A DNA stretch of 64,000 bases from Diphasiastrum complanatum (lineage: Eukaryota; Streptophyta; Lycopodiopsida; Lycopodiales; Lycopodiaceae): positions 20,038,925-20,102,924 of the forward strand of contig CM055103.1 in NCBI GenBank assembly GCA_029204225.1, given 5' to 3'. Positions 12,126-23,955 of the stretch are shown one piece after another (position 1 is the stretch's first letter; each line of letters starts with the position of its first letter). The position numbers were made by a program, and so were the translations under genes. Under the pieces are notes generated by a model, which worked only from the letters and a program-made list of their open reading frames with translations, did no database searches and was not told the origin of the DNA.

Positions 12126-12355
12126 CCGAAAAGAAATTTCAACATTCTTAATTTTGCAGAGTTATCATTCTAAAAATCTGCAAAAAAACAATGATTTTTT
12201 TTATTTTAGTACAATTTTACCAGGGAAATCCATTAAAATTCAAGTTTGTTTCTTAAAATTTTAACAATAAATATAATTAAGAAAACATTTTGTGTAGTCT
12301 TTGGAGATTTTTAAGACAATTTGTAGATAAGCCAAAAAAAAAAAAAAGTATCTTC

Positions 12356-12617
12356 AATGCTAAGCATAGGAAGTTTTTCTATTTTGCAACTATTGGCTAT
12401 GCTAAGCATAGGAACCTTGTTTTCTCTTGTCCGAGTTTTATGTTGAGCATAACATCTTTTCTTTCTTTAAAAGCTAATGTTATGCTCAACATAAGATATT
12501 GTCGTCCTCTCTCCCGACTTCTATGCTGAACATAGCATTCCTACTCACTAAACGTGTTTATGTTATGCTGAGCATAAGATCTCCTCATCCGCTCGCTCGT
12601 GCTCTATGATCAGCATA
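12356..12617. repeat. Array of seven 13-bp palindromes, spacing 41-42 bp
   Basis: Seven copies of TATGCTNAGCATA or close variants start at 12356, 12398, 12439, 12481, 12522, 12564 and 12605. The intervals are 42, 41, 42, 41, 42 and 41 bp, an average of 41.5 bp, close to four turns of B-DNA. The spacers between them share little sequence. Further single copies lie at 12891 and 12963, and one at 10587. Such regularly spaced palindromes suggest binding sites for a dimeric DNA-binding protein, for example the subterminal region of a CACTA-type transposon. Confidence 0.9.
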
Positions 12618-12890
12618 GAGTTTTCAACTACTACCACCAACTCTCACGAAGTTACCAACGGGTCATGTTTTTCAACCCTAACCCGCAACGTGTCAAGTTT
12701 ACCAACTCTAACTTTGCTTTTAAAATGACACCCTAACCCTAACTCGAACGGTGACCCTATTTTAACATTTAAGAGAAATATTTTGCAAGAGAAAATTATC
12801 ATTGTTATTGTTGTTTTCAGGTTAAATGTGCTCTTTGTGAATTTCATTGTCTAGTTCTATAATTGTTAGCATAGCCTGTTTGACTCTTTC

Positions 12891-12975
12891 TATGACTAGC
12901 ATAGGATAATGTAAAAATTTTGTTTGTTGTAAAACTTTTATGTTCATATTTTTATTTTTGTCTATGCTTAGCATA
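12891..12975. repeat. Two additional copies of the 13-bp palindrome
   Basis: TATGACTAGCATA at 12891-12903 and TATGCTTAGCATA at 12963-12975 continue the array with wider spacing (72 bp between them). A half-site, GTTAGCATA, lies near 12865. Confidence 0.7.
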
Positions 12976-13250
12976 GGAATAACAAAAATAAAATAGATTT
13001 TTTTAATGGCGAGTAGTTCTTCTTCTTCTATTCTTGTAGTTGTAACTCAGTACGTAGCCACATCTGAGTCGTCCTCATCTGATATTCCTAATGAAAGCGG
13101 GCTCCCATTCACTTATGCATAATGGATATAAATCTGAAAGAAAAAAACAATGTTGAAGCATTTAAATCATAATCTGAAGAGCATCAATAAAGGAAATCAC
13201 CTATGATTGCTGTAGAGTGCATATGTTTTGATATACTTACAATTACATTT

Positions 13251-13562
13251 TTAATGATCATGAGGATTGATATCATGTACTTTGATTTCGGAATGCATAT
13301 ATACATGTTGCACTAAGACTTCTGATATCGATTTACCTCCCGGGGTAGTCTTAAACTCCAAAATTTTTGCTTTCCAATAAGATTTGTAAGTCATTTTTGC
13401 TCTTTTCTTTTGTCGAAAATCGCCCTTTGATGATGGATGCAGCAATACCCATGAGTTCTTCATATATCTTGTTGGCTTCCAGTTATCAGCTTCATCTTTC
13501 TCATTGTAAAGAATCACAGAATCGATTGTAGATCTGGGTCTCCACGCCATTGCTATTTTCAA
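13251..13562 (-). CDS. Unrecognised 103-residue protein or exon
   Basis: The frame starts MKIAMAWRPRSTIDSV and has the composition of a real protein: balanced charges, and a middle segment with MTYKSYWKAKILEF and ISEVLVQHVY. I do not recognise the family. A GTAAGT-like donor and a pyrimidine-rich CTTTCAG acceptor occur further along the minus strand (near 13235 and 13135), so it may be the first exon of a longer gene that runs into the palindromic array. It may be host or transposon-encoded. Confidence 0.35.
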   Translation of the reverse strand: MKIAMAWRPRSTIDSVILYNEKDEADNWKPTRYMKNSWVLLHPSSKGDFRQKKRAKMTYKSYWKAKILEFKTTPGGKSISEVLVQHVYMHSEIKVHDINPHDH

Positions 13563-13969
13563 AGCTTGGGCGCCAAAAATCTCTCTGATATGTTACTTGA
13601 TTTTAATTTTTCGTATCACATTTAATCTAATGTGAATGCCAATATAGTCACAGTTACTGCATATACCATATTTTATGTAACTGTACATACTATATTTCTA
13701 TAACTGTAACTAGTATAGTTAGAAAATTTCATTATACTAACCAGCATAGTAAAGTAAATTTAACTTGAGATGTTGATGTCGGGCAGATTAGCACGTGTTG
13801 GGCAGGAAAAAGAAACCAATGGGATACGTCCATGCTGCCCGGACACAAATTTCAAAGTTTTCTATATTGCATTTTTATTTTTTAGTTAATTTGAACTACG
13901 TTACGTAGATTTCAAATCTGTGCATTTTGATTGGGCCTGGTGATGGTCGAAACTAAAGAAAAAAAATAA

Positions 13970-14781
13970 AAGTATCTTTACAAAGGGTCTTTTTGATATT
14001 GAGAACTCTCTAATGGCACTATAGATCACCTATTGATTGAAATCCAAGATCAATGACAAGATCTAAGGCAAAAAGACCATTCTATATGCATTCATTCATT
14101 GCCAAAAGGTGTTTCACACGTGTGGAAGACTTCATGAAATAAACTAAGTCCCAACAAGATCCTCTCCTCGGGTAGAGAGAGAAAATACCACTTTTGGACT
14201 CATCTAGAGAGAGAAGGCAATACAAGCAAAATTGGCAAATCTCCAAATTGACTCAAAAACTCATAGATCTCTCATACATTAATGAAGGGAATGAAAGTAC
14301 ATATAGAAACTCATGGAGATCCAAGCTTAATTCCATTGGACACCTTAAACATAGCCTCTCTAATCCTATTGGATGTGTGATGCAACATCCCTCACTTTTG
14401 ATTGGACCCCCCTTCCAACACATCTCTCTCTTATGATTGGACCCTTTGACTTCTGTCACCACATAGGGTGCATCACTCATCAACCCCAAACTTGACATGT
14501 GTAAGCAACCTAACTAGCTCGAGTTACATCACAATTGAATTTTGGCCTAATCAAGACAAAACATGTGTACTTGACCATTTGACCTCTAAAGCCAAAATTG
14601 GCCCTATCACCTAGTGACACCAAGATGCTTGACTAGCAATCTTTATGGTACCCCTAAAGTCAACACTATAAACTATTTCTAACTATTTTACACATGTGGG
14701 AACATGCTCCACACATGTGAAATGTACTCACAAACATAAAATCATAAAATAACCAAGATAGATTTTTGACAATTTTTCACA
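13970..14781 (-). mobile_element. Ty3-gypsy LTR (minus strand)
   Basis: Read on the minus strand, the segment begins TGTGAAAAATTG straight after TTTTTGAGGAG (a polypurine-tract-like word) and is homologous to the LTR at 34667-35497, which begins TGTGAAAAATGC after the same word. Both contain ACATGTGTGGAGC-like words and end with similar CTTTTTGTA-type sequence. The far border near 13970 is approximate. Confidence 0.65.
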
Positions 14782-14884
14782 CTCCTCAAAAACTAGCTTG
14801 GGAAGATCAAGGAGTTTGTGAAACTTTTTTGAGTGGATCCTTTGGTATGCATATGAAATAAAAAACCAGCAAAAGGATCCATCA

Positions 14885-15243
14885 TAGCAGCACCCTCACC
14901 ATATCCATGATAAGATTTCTTTGGTAGAAATCATTTGCCAACACCTTTGAAGAGCATTCCACCAATTTGCCACTATACCAATGTGCTTCCTCCATGCTTG
15001 ATGATGAACTTTGATTTGAAAGTACCATTTGCATGAAGATGGCTGCGCCATGATGAAAATCAGAGGCTTCCATGCCTCATAAAGATGACAAAGATCATAG
15101 AGATCAAGATCATACGATGAGCAAAAGTGTTGCTTATCAAGATTAAGCATACTAGCTTGACTAGTCCACATACTATGAACTTTATCCATAATGGATCTAA
15201 TCTTGAAATCAAATACAATCTTGATCTTATTGAGTCTAAACAC
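14885..15243 (-). pseudogene. 3' end of the extra gypsy ORF
   Basis: The minus-strand frame ends ILSWIW followed by stop, just before the gypsy LTR. This matches the end of the 274-residue ORF at 33705-34529 (ALSWIW, then stop), which also sits just before its LTR. Nucleotide similarity runs across the stop codon into the LTR. The rest of the ORF is missing here because the sequence is joined head to head with the gypsy reverse transcriptase fragment that follows. Confidence 0.6.
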
Positions 15244-15275
15244 ATAATGTACCAGAAAACTTCAAGAGTTATACT

Positions 15276-16080
15276 TTGGACGACGTAGGGATAATGTTGC
15301 CAAAAGCGCAACTGGAGCCTGATGCAAATCAAGAAAAAGAAAAACAAGTCTACGAGGGACCTCAACTGATGAATCTAGCAGAGCCAAGTGAAGAAGACAA
15401 AATTGTTCATGTGGGAGCACAACTCACACCCTCACAATTCACCAAGTTGCCGGAATTATTGATGGAATATAAAGACTGCTTTGTGTGGTCTTACAAAAAT
15501 CTCAAAAATATTCATCTTTTGTAGTCCAGCACACCATGCCTTTGGTCAAAGGAACAATGCCAAAGGTGAGTCGATACTCCCGTTGCACCCCGAACTACAC
15601 CGAGCTAATCAAGTGGCAGTTGCAGAAGTTGCTCAATGTCGATTTCATCTATGAAATCGAGCACACGGAATGGGTGTCGCTCATAGTCATTGTTCCCAAG
15701 AAGAATGGCAAAATGCGGATCTGTGCTACTCTGAAGGTACTTAATGTTGTGACACAGAAGGATCGCTATCATTTATCGTTCACAAAAAGCGTCATGGATC
15801 GAGTAGCTAGAGTGTAAGCCTACAATTTTTTAGACGGATTTAGTGGCTACAACCAAGTGAAAGATGCACCTAAGGATCACACAAGATTGCATTTTCTACT
15901 GAATGGGGTACATATGCCTACAAGGGTGGTCTTTGTAATGCCCCTAGCTCTTTCCAGCATGTCATGCAAAAGGCATTCGAAGACTATTTGCAAAAGTTCC
16001 TAGATGATCTTTGTGTGCACAGATACAATGATGAACACTTATCTCACTTAGAGAAAGGGCTTACTTATACAATGCCGCAA
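15276..16080 (+). pseudogene. Ty3-gypsy reverse transcriptase fragment
   Basis: Three frames together cover the start of a gypsy pol reverse transcriptase. The first holds the linker before the RT (IVHVGAQL, LLMEYKDCFVWSY). The second holds KLLNVDFIYEIEHTEWVS and VPKKNGKMRIC. After a stop at about 15817 come FLDGFSGYNQ and, in another frame, the region around FLDDL and HLSHLEKGL. The catalytic YxDD/FLDD position survives as FLDDL, but stops and at least two frameshifts make the gene dead. The style resembles the Tat/Athila side of the superfamily. It is truncated on the right by R1 copy 3. Confidence 0.85.
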
Positions 16081-17290
16081 ATTTCAAATATCATTGAACC
16101 CAGAAAAATGCCAATTTTGGGTTCCACACAATCCCTAGAGAATTTCTCTTATCCAAAAACTTTCAATTTGGTATTTTACTTTGGATTTGTTTGAAAACAC
16201 TTTCAAAACGTCACATCTTTATACCAAAGCTAGTTTTCTTGTGAAAAGTGTGCAACAATATATCTTTTGATAGAATTTATTCCATCACTTCATCCATCTT
16301 TTTAAAGAAATTACAAATTTCTTGTAATTTCTTTAAAAGATAACTGGAAAGATGATATTTGGAAATATCTACATCCATGAAAAGTCAGTAATAAGTCCCT
16401 TTCACAAAAGGATTCACTCTATTACAACTAGGACATTTCCTTCAAATATTTTCAAGTCGAGTGACAATAACTGTCATCTATCTAAAATCTATCCATGCTT
16501 AAGAATTAGCTTGGATTCAAGAAATTGAAACACAATCACCTTAGAATTTATCTGAATTCCAAGTCTATTCACACAAGTAGTAATTTATATGATATAACAA
16601 TCTTTCAGAAGAATAACTTCATAATGGAAAGAATCATATAAACCAATCTGATGTCCATTATTCAAGTACTAAGGAAGTATAAGTTTAATTAAGAAAGGAG
16701 AAAGATTTAAGAGTTTTTGATTCTGTAAATGGTGAGATACCCACTTGGGATCTAGATTAAACCTGAGAATTTCACAAAATACCCCATGAATTTTGACCAA
16801 TGGTTTTAGAATGACATCCAATAATTATCAAAATTTACCATTGTCAATCAGATCGTTATGGTTCTAAAACCTCCCTTTTGGAATTACTGATGTCCCATAT
16901 CACCAACTTTTCCTCCAAAAAGATCCTTAACCCCTTAATATGATTTTTTTAGAGATCCACTTATCCATCTAGTTGTCCTGTAGTCCATATAGGATATTAT
17001 CCTTCGTTACCAAAAACTGGAGAATCCATTAAATTGGATGATTGGTATGCCTTTCCAATGCATGTACCTGATCCACACATGCCTTTGTGATCCAAATAGA
17101 AAGACCAACACAGTTCAACATCACAACATCAACCCTTCCAGAGTAGTGATAAGCTTCGAATCCCCACTGATCCGAGAGCTAACTCTAGGTATAAGCTCCT
17201 TTACGGGTCCAATGTGATCCATGTATCAAAATTCTTCTTCGATCATCACAAATTACATCCAAAACCCATGGATAAACTCATGTTTGCGAA
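16080..17290 (-). repeat. Dispersed repeat R1, copy 3 (inverted)
   Basis: The reverse complement aligns with 47310-47580 (GATAGATGA-AATTA-TGTCACTCG, GACTTTTCA, and an exact GAGAAATTCTCTAGGGATTG) and with about 1240-2110 of copy 1 (TATGGGACATCAGT). It is an internal piece of R1 with its own indels, including extra sequence near 16150-16240. No coding capacity is recognised. Confidence 0.7.
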
Positions 17291-17609
17291 GATATCAGTT
17301 ATGAATTCAACTAAGCACTTTGGTAAAGGCATTGACTGAAGTTATATTAGAGGAAGTAGAGCCAAATTCTTTACTCTTCTCTTTTCCTTTGTCTCGACGG
17401 TGTCCTTTAGATCAATTGGTAGAGCTATCAAAACTACTTCTTGAGATCTCATCCACCTCTCATATTGCGTCACCACATGCTTCACAAAAGTTCTCGTATT
17501 CACTCTTGTGCTTTATGTGACGTCGAATGCTTTTAGACAATCCACCCATTAAACATGAAGTCAAATTTATGTTGGGTACACTAGCTAGGGTGCATTGCAT
17601 CAGGCTACT

Positions 17610-18400
17610 CTAGAATTTTTTGCATCCATGATACAAGAGGACACTTGCTACATAAAAGAGGACACTTGCTACACATAATGGATAGGTTGAAACCTAGGTA
17701 TCCACTCATATATGGTTTTAAGTGAGCATTGAGCAAGAAGAGTAGCCAAACCCGCGATGGTGAACATGTAGTTAGTAAACCCTACAACGTGCACTAAAGA
17801 TTAGTGCATTTACCAACAATTTACTACTCATACTTCAAGTGCATTAAATTGTAGAAAGATTGTCATTTTTAAAAGTTTAAAAGTTGTTGTGCCAAAGTAT
17901 CTATCTGAGTTCATGGATGTCATTCCATTGGCTTTTTTTTTTTTTCTCAAAACTTGGTAAAAGTTTTGTTAGCATCGCTTTTAAAATTTTGAAATTGCTT
18001 TCGAATGACTGATAATTCTATGGACTTGGTCTCAAGTTGGCATGTGTATATTATAAATCAAATCTTAATGCACTATGATAAATTTATTTGATCTTTGAGG
18101 CTAGTCTAGCATTCTTTTGCATCAGATTCTATGATACGAGAAACCACTTGCTATATTGGATAGATGAAAACCTAGGCATCCCCTTGTATATGGCTTTAAG
18201 TGAGCATTGAGCAAGAAGCAACAATTATTTAATCACTTTTCAAGACTTAGTGCATTAAATTGTAGAAAGATTGTCATCTGAGGAGTTTACGAGTTTTCAT
18301 GCCAAAGAGTCCATCGAAGTTCATGGAAGTCATTCCACTCGCCCTCTATTTTTCTCAAAACTTGGTAAAAGTTTCTTTGGCCTTATTGTTTTTTCAAATT
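17610..18400 (+). repeat. Diverged direct duplication, period about 500 bp
   Basis: The segment 17610-17980 is repeated at 18110-18400. Shared words include TTTTAAGTGAGCATTGAGCAAGAAG, GTGCATTAAATTGTAGAAAG and TCTCAAAACTTGGTAAAAG. No gene is evident. A short peptide in the first copy faintly resembles the region before a gypsy RT, but the second copy does not keep it. Confidence 0.7.
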
Positions 18401-18885
18401 TCTTATGCATGAGACCATAAAACAAATTGAAGGCATGCTCTTTAATTTTGAAAGCAACATGTTGACATATTACGAATATTGAACTCCATAACACTTTTTT
18501 TTGCAACAATATTACTTAACACTAGCATCATCATGTACTAACAATGCAGGCCAAGCTTTGGATGGGCTCGTAGCTATAAGCGCATGATTGGGATGGGAGT
18601 TGCTTGGGTCTCCATCTTCACACCTAAAATGCTTATCCAAATGCAATGCAACGAGGGCCCCAATAATAAATTTTAGAATACACATATAAACAGTCCACAA
18701 AGAAGCTACAGGAGGATAATAAGTCCTCTAAAAGTAAAAAATCGTGGGCCATAACAAAATTCCATGTAAAACGCCTTGCCTATCTTTTATGCTTGGGAAA
18801 GAATCTATCGGTGACCTTGCCAATGGATTCCTATGAGGTGAGCATTTGCCCTCTTCAGTTACTTAAGAATATGTTCCCTATTACA

Positions 18886-18990
18886 TGAAGAACAAAAGCC
18901 AAGATTAGTGGATCATAATATGGAAAGTCAATTGGGGATGAAGAACAAAAGCAAAGATTAGTGGATTATAATATGGAAAGTAAATTGGGG
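18886..18990 (+). repeat. Tandem duplication of a 53-bp unit
   Basis: TGAAGAACAAAAGC starts at 18886 and again at 18939. Each copy continues through AAGATTAGTGGAT and ATAATATGGAAAGT to ATTGGGG. The two units differ at only a few positions, so the duplication is recent compared with most repeats in the window. Confidence 0.85.
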
Positions 18991-19983
18991 TGTGGTCACT
19001 TGGGCTGGCCCATAGTGATTTATTACATCACAAAAGATTAGTAGAACTTACAATACTTGCTAATAACTCAATAGAAATATTTTCTAAGAAAGAGTTTGTA
19101 GGGAAAGTGCAAGCTGCCTAACTCAAAAGGCTTATATTGCTCATGATGCAAATGATTATGACTTCTCTAGAAAGTATGACAACTACCCACCAAAAGATTA
19201 AAAAATAAGCAAACTTATAATTTTTATGTTCAAATTTTATTCAGTGATAACAATTTTCCCTCCCAATTCACGGCAATGTGGAAAGTGGGTACAGCGATCG
19301 TCCCGCCTGTCCTTTTATGCATCATGTATACCCTCCCGCGTGTGTCTGTGTGTGTATCATCTATATCTCAATCGGTACTGGAATCTGTTTGGCGATGGAA
19401 TCTGGAATTTTTCTTGCATTTTTAGCGAGAAGAGGAATCATGGTGTGGCCTATTTCACTTTATTTTGACGTGTTTGAACGCTAATGAGTTATGGTAGCGT
19501 GAATAACGCTTGTGGATGTGCTAGGCACAAAGTCCACACCAGTAGTTGGTGAATTGACGTTTGTGCTTGCTTTCCTTTTGTTTTAATCTCTCGTCTCTTT
19601 CGAAGTTGATGGGTTTTGGTAAGTAGGCTGTGAGTATACGTTGTTTATTATTTTTATTCCAAAAAAACGATTCTGCAGTTGTATGCAACGGTAGGTGTTC
19701 TTTGTAATTGGTTGAGCATATATTGGTTTTCGTGGTTTAGCTTCTACAACAATTGGTAAGACTTGCTGGTATTGTGTTCTGATGCTTTTTGGATAAGAAT
19801 GTTGTTTGCCTTTTTTTCGTGTTAGCCATCGTAGCATCTCATGGAACCCCTTTTAGATGATAGCATAGCATATAAGTTACGATAGGCGAAGCTTTCAGTA
19901 ATTCACCAGAACATAAATGATTTGGTCAAGAGTATCAAATAGGCAGTATTTGCATCTGAGCTTCTCCTGATAAAAGCTAGACG

Positions 19984-21033
19984 ATGGCACCCGTAAACAC
20001 GATCGGATTCCTTGTAAATTGGACGGAGGAGGATTTGGGATTGGAAAACTATACGGACCATGAAAAAGAAGCAGATATCTGCAGCACCAAAATGGATAAG
20101 AACCTTGAGAGCTTCCATATGTTCGGTGTGATCGATATTATAAGGGAATCTCTTTTGATGCTTCGGATAAATTTTCGGCTCTTCCTATGGATTTCAACAA
20201 TATTAATCACACCACTTTCCGGGATAGTGCTATGCCAAGTTCTGATCTCGGACCCAATCGTCAACAGAGTGGCCTGGCAAATTGAGGCCGCGGCAAATTT
20301 TCACTCATTCCCGATGAACACATTTTGCAAGATTGTTTACATTAAGATGATTGACAATCTTGTTTCGGGAGCGATATGCTTTCCATTCTTTATCACATTA
20401 TCGCTTCTAGCAAAAGCAGCTGTTACCCACATAGTCTTTTGTAGATATTCTGGCCAGCGACTTCTTTTGCCGAGCACATTCTTGAGTTGTTATAAGCGGC
20501 TCCTTTCTACTTATCTCTGGACCTCCGTAACTCTTTTGGGATCCGGGACTGCCTTTATCCTCCTACTTGTGGCTTCAACAGGACTTTTGCATGTCTTTGC
20601 ATTCTCTGCTGACACAGAATTTGTTGTATCTATAACTTTTGGTATCACATTCAGCGTCGTTTTTGCGCATTTGGTCATAATCAGCAACCTTGCAAACGTT
20701 ATATCAATTGCAGAAGATAACCACGGGACGGCCGCTATGGAGAGGGCTGTTTTCTTAATAAAAGGTCGAACAGAAGTTGGCCTTCTGATGCTGCTGTTCA
20801 CTATGACGAGTACAGCTTTGGTAGAGGGTTTATTCCAATATAGAATAATAGGAAGGCCTGAATATCACTACTCAAACGGCACGCTGTCGTTAATCTGGGA
20901 GGCTCCTTTGCTTATTATTATGCACTCTTTTGTGAGGCTTTGTGACTTCATCACAGGCGCCATATTTTACTTCACATGTCAGTCATTTCGGGATCAATGC
21001 GATAGCTTTGACATGAGCCATTTGCTCGTCTAG
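19984..21033 (+). CDS. Six-helix plant membrane protein (At4g19950/At5g44860-like family)
   Basis: An uninterrupted 349-codon, intronless frame encodes a polytopic membrane protein. Hydrophobic segments lie at about 66-88, 125-151, 172-205, 213-238, 264-284 and 306-332. The sequence matches, from memory, the plant family sometimes annotated as polyadenylate-binding protein 1-B-binding-like: the region LANVISIAEDNHGTAAM (236-252) followed by LIKGR, and the C-terminal FYFTCQSFRDQ (328-338), correspond to its two best conserved motifs. The function of the family is not established. The N-terminal 40 residues are hydrophilic; the in-frame Met at 37 or 46 would give a start more like the family's usual short N-terminus. 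Codon use and lack of stops argue for an active gene. It stands alone between repeat-rich regions. Confidence 0.85.
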   Translation: MAPVNTIGFLVNWTEEDLGLENYTDHEKEADICSTKMDKNLESFHMFGVIDIIRESLLMLRINFRLFLWISTILITPLSGIVLCQVLISDPIVNRVAWQIEAAANFHSFPMNTFCKIVYIKMIDNLVSGAICFPFFITLSLLAKAAVTHIVFCRYSGQRLLLPSTFLSCYKRLLSTYLWTSVTLLGSGTAFILLLVASTGLLHVFAFSADTEFVVSITFGITFSVVFAHLVIISNLANVISIAEDNHGTAAMERAVFLIKGRTEVGLLMLLFTMTSTALVEGLFQYRIIGRPEYHYSNGTLSLIWEAPLLIIMHSFVRLCDFITGAIFYFTCQSFRDQCDSFDMSHLLV

Positions 21034-21990
21034 AGTCAGAAATCATCTCCATCGCTGATAATTATATCATTCAGCGTTCATGATGTCTTCGTAGTATTGC
21101 AATTATGCATCTGCTTGGACAGATACCAACTTCATCAAATGTCATGAAGTCAGCGGCATGCGCAAGATCGGCTGTGTGAACATGGCTACACTGCAATGCT
21201 TCTTTCTCGGAACATGTACAATTTTTCCCTCATAATAATCTGGATGCCGTGAAGGAGGGATGTTATGAACGTCTAGGATCGGAGATAGATGCATGAAATA
21301 TATACATATATGTGTATATATTTGTGCTCGTCCTGATTCTCTGCAGTCAAATTGAATATGTAGATATAAATATATATAGCACATCGTGTAGAGATATAGA
21401 ATCGTTGTCAATTGCTCGCTTTCATGATTGAATGAATGATTGAATGCTATTCAGACTAGTCCATAATTTCTCTACTTTGCATTGCAGACCAACTGATTAA
21501 TTACAAAGAAGTCGACTCAAATTCTGTGTCTTATAATTAACAAATACGGTCTGTGGTAGAAGTCGCACATGCTGTTGTTTCCTAGTGATTGCATCACAAT
21601 ATATGATTGATCCACCAACCAATTTACCGGTGCGTGGATTAAAGTTGTAATCAGATTGAAACCCATTAAAACCACAAAAATTTACAGCTCGTTGGGTTTC
21701 GTAGTGTCATTTTTCACTCTCTACCCCCTAAAATCAATTTTTTTTCTTTTAAAGGGAGTCACCTCCCTTGGGAATCTGTCAGCCCTTCTTGTTTTTGAAA
21801 TTTATTTTACATGCACCTTTCACATGTTGAATGCTCATATAAATAAAAATTTATGGTAAAAAAAGAAAAAAGAAAAAGGTCAAAAAAAATTTAGTGCTGA
21901 GGAAGGTCACGTCCTCGACCGTTCTGCCATGGGGAAGGGCCCTCGGCCAAGGCCGGGTGGCCTTCACCCCCCCCCTACAAATATGATTGT
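21034..21990. other. Region downstream of the membrane protein gene; no gene seen
   Basis: AT-rich sequence without recognisable coding motifs. It holds an alternating TATA/CATA stretch at about 21298-21330. Confidence 0.4.
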
Positions 21991-21994
21991 TTGT

Positions 21995-22102
<108 letters not shown>

Positions 22103-22249
22103 CTAGTAGAATGTCTTCTTCTCGGTGAGGAATCCTTAAGGCTGAGCCTAGGACTTGTTATGAGGGAAGAGGGCCCAAGCCTTGAATTCTTTATTGGGCA
22201 TTATGTCATCTACCTAGCTAGTTCCATGGCGTAATGAGCACAATGTCAT

Positions 22250-23095
22250 TAGTTTTTTTTGTTGACAACCATAATGAGATTAAATTGTCATTTGAAAAAC
22301 AAAATCCGTCTTTAAATGGTGTGATTACTTTTGGGCATTCTTAGTATTAGAGTCTAAAAAATGGAAAAAAAGAAAGAAAGAAAAAAAACACGTGTTCATT
22401 TCATAGAAGTAATGCAAGTGCTCAAGTTTTTTTTTCTACATCAATACGAGTTGCACATTCATCGAATAATTTGGACAACAAAAATAGTTAGTCTTTACAA
22501 TAGTTTTGCTATCGTTTTTAATTTATCAAAACCAATTATCATTAGCTTTTTTCAATTTTGATATCATCTTTAATCTATCAAAACCAATGATCATACCACT
22601 AGCATTTGTGCAAAATTTTCTTTTTACATTGACCAACATAAGTTTTGAAGACTGATATCAAGAAAAAAAAAAACTCCAATTGACTTATTTTGTTATTGTT
22701 GTAGACAGTTGCAAAATTTGTGTAGTTAGAACTACCTGATTCACTCTTAGTAATTCTGTTGACCATTGCAAAATCTCAAACCGAAATACAATAATCGTAT
22801 TTTTTTATTGTGAATAATCTCATTTATATATAGAATCAATATTTATGCTTAGTATTTTAGAAGTTCACCCAAAATAAAAATTACAACGAGGATTCAAAGT
22901 ATTAATTATTTTCCATTATTCAAGATTAGTAATCTAAGTATTCAAGAATATCCACGATCAATATTCACAATAATCAATCAAATTTCAAAGTATTCATAGT
23001 ATTGATCAATATTCACCATAACCGATATCACAATCATTATTTAGAATATATGCATTTCAATATTCACAATTTTAGATAATTTCTCCAACCATCAA
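22250..23095. other. AT-rich stretch without genes
   Basis: Homopolymer-rich, AT-rich sequence with loosely repeated words such as ATCAAAACCAAT-ATCAT (near 22525 and 22575) and TATTCA-AT-ATC words at 22915-23070. I see no coding motif. Confidence 0.4.
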
Positions 23096-23530
23096 CACTA
23101 CAAGAATTGTTGCGATTTCTGACGGGATTTTCGACCTGAAATTGCACTTCAATTTTTTTTTTTCGAATCGACGCAGGCGTCGGAAAACGTGTCGCAATAG
23201 GGTTGTCGGAATTTTTTGCATTTAAAATTCGTCGCTATTTGACGACAAGCCCAAAACTGGCAACCGGCCGACAAAAAACATTCTCGAAAAATATGCCATG
23301 TGACCATAGGAAATATGCCATGAGGTCATCGGATTCTGACGACCACATGGGACATCGACATTCGTTAAACATCGAATTATCCATTAGAATCCGACAGATT
23401 CAAATGTCAAAATTTGACATACAAAAGTGTGAGTCCATCAGAATTCGATAATTGTTTTTTCCCATCGAAATCCGACAAGTTTATTTTTTTTGACAGATTT
23501 TAAATGTGTTGGATTTCGACGATGAATAAA
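23096..23530 (+). mobile_element. CACTA-type transposon end with subterminal repeats
   Basis: The terminus reads CACTACAAGAATTGTTGCG, which fits the CACTA superfamily. It is followed by about 430 bp in which GTCGGA/TCCGAC words recur in both orientations (near 23177, 23207, 23262, 23327, 23390, 23476 and 23510), as expected of a subterminal transposase-binding region. No transposase ORF follows directly; retrotransposon sequence comes instead. The similarly built region ending at 41084 in the opposite orientation may be the other end. Confidence 0.7.
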
Positions 23531-23679
23531 GATATGAAATTCTATTGGAAGTAACAACTATGCAAGAAACTCGTGGGGTCACTTGTGAACATGAGGCTTA
23601 CACATCCATAATTGGAGGCCCATTCAAGGGATGCATATGGGACGTGAAGTGCGCATGTGACACCGTCGCATCTTTTTTT

Positions 23680-23955
23680 TCTTTTTCTCTCTCTTCTTGC
23701 ACATGTACATGCGGATTCGACATTCAAACCTTGAAAACAAGATGAAAGTACACTGATATTATGTGTGAAAAAGAAAGAGAAAACAAAGTTTATGATGCTT
23801 ACCAGAGTGCTCATATCCTAAACCTTGAAATGTATAAAAAATATTACATTAACTTAATCTTTTCTCTCTCTATCTGTCTCTCTTCATGCACACGTGGATA
23901 TCATTCAAGCCTCCAAAAAGAGATGAAAGTGTCATGATAATACTATGTGAGAAAA
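23680..23955 (+). repeat. Diverged direct duplication, period about 185 bp
   Basis: CTCTCTCTTCTTGCACATGT at about 23688 with ACAAGATGAAAGT and TGTGTGAAAAAG is repeated at about 23873 as CTGTCTCTCTTCATGCACA with AGAGATGAAAGTG and TATGTGAGAAAAT. No coding function is apparent. Confidence 0.6.

Noticed and set aside
12680-12750. Telomere-like words CCCTAACCC and CCCTAACCCTAAC
   Set aside because: Only two or three imperfect units are present, far from an interstitial telomeric array; they lie beside the palindromic array and are probably chance.
17870-17960. Peptide resembling the segment before a gypsy RT (VPKYLSEFMDVIP)
   Set aside because: The match is short, the paralogous direct repeat at 18300 does not keep it, and no RT follows.
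19226-19484. Two overlapping plus-strand ORFs just upstream of the membrane protein gene
   Set aside because: They are Cys/Ile-rich translations of a GT-rich stretch with no conserved motif; more likely upstream non-coding sequence.
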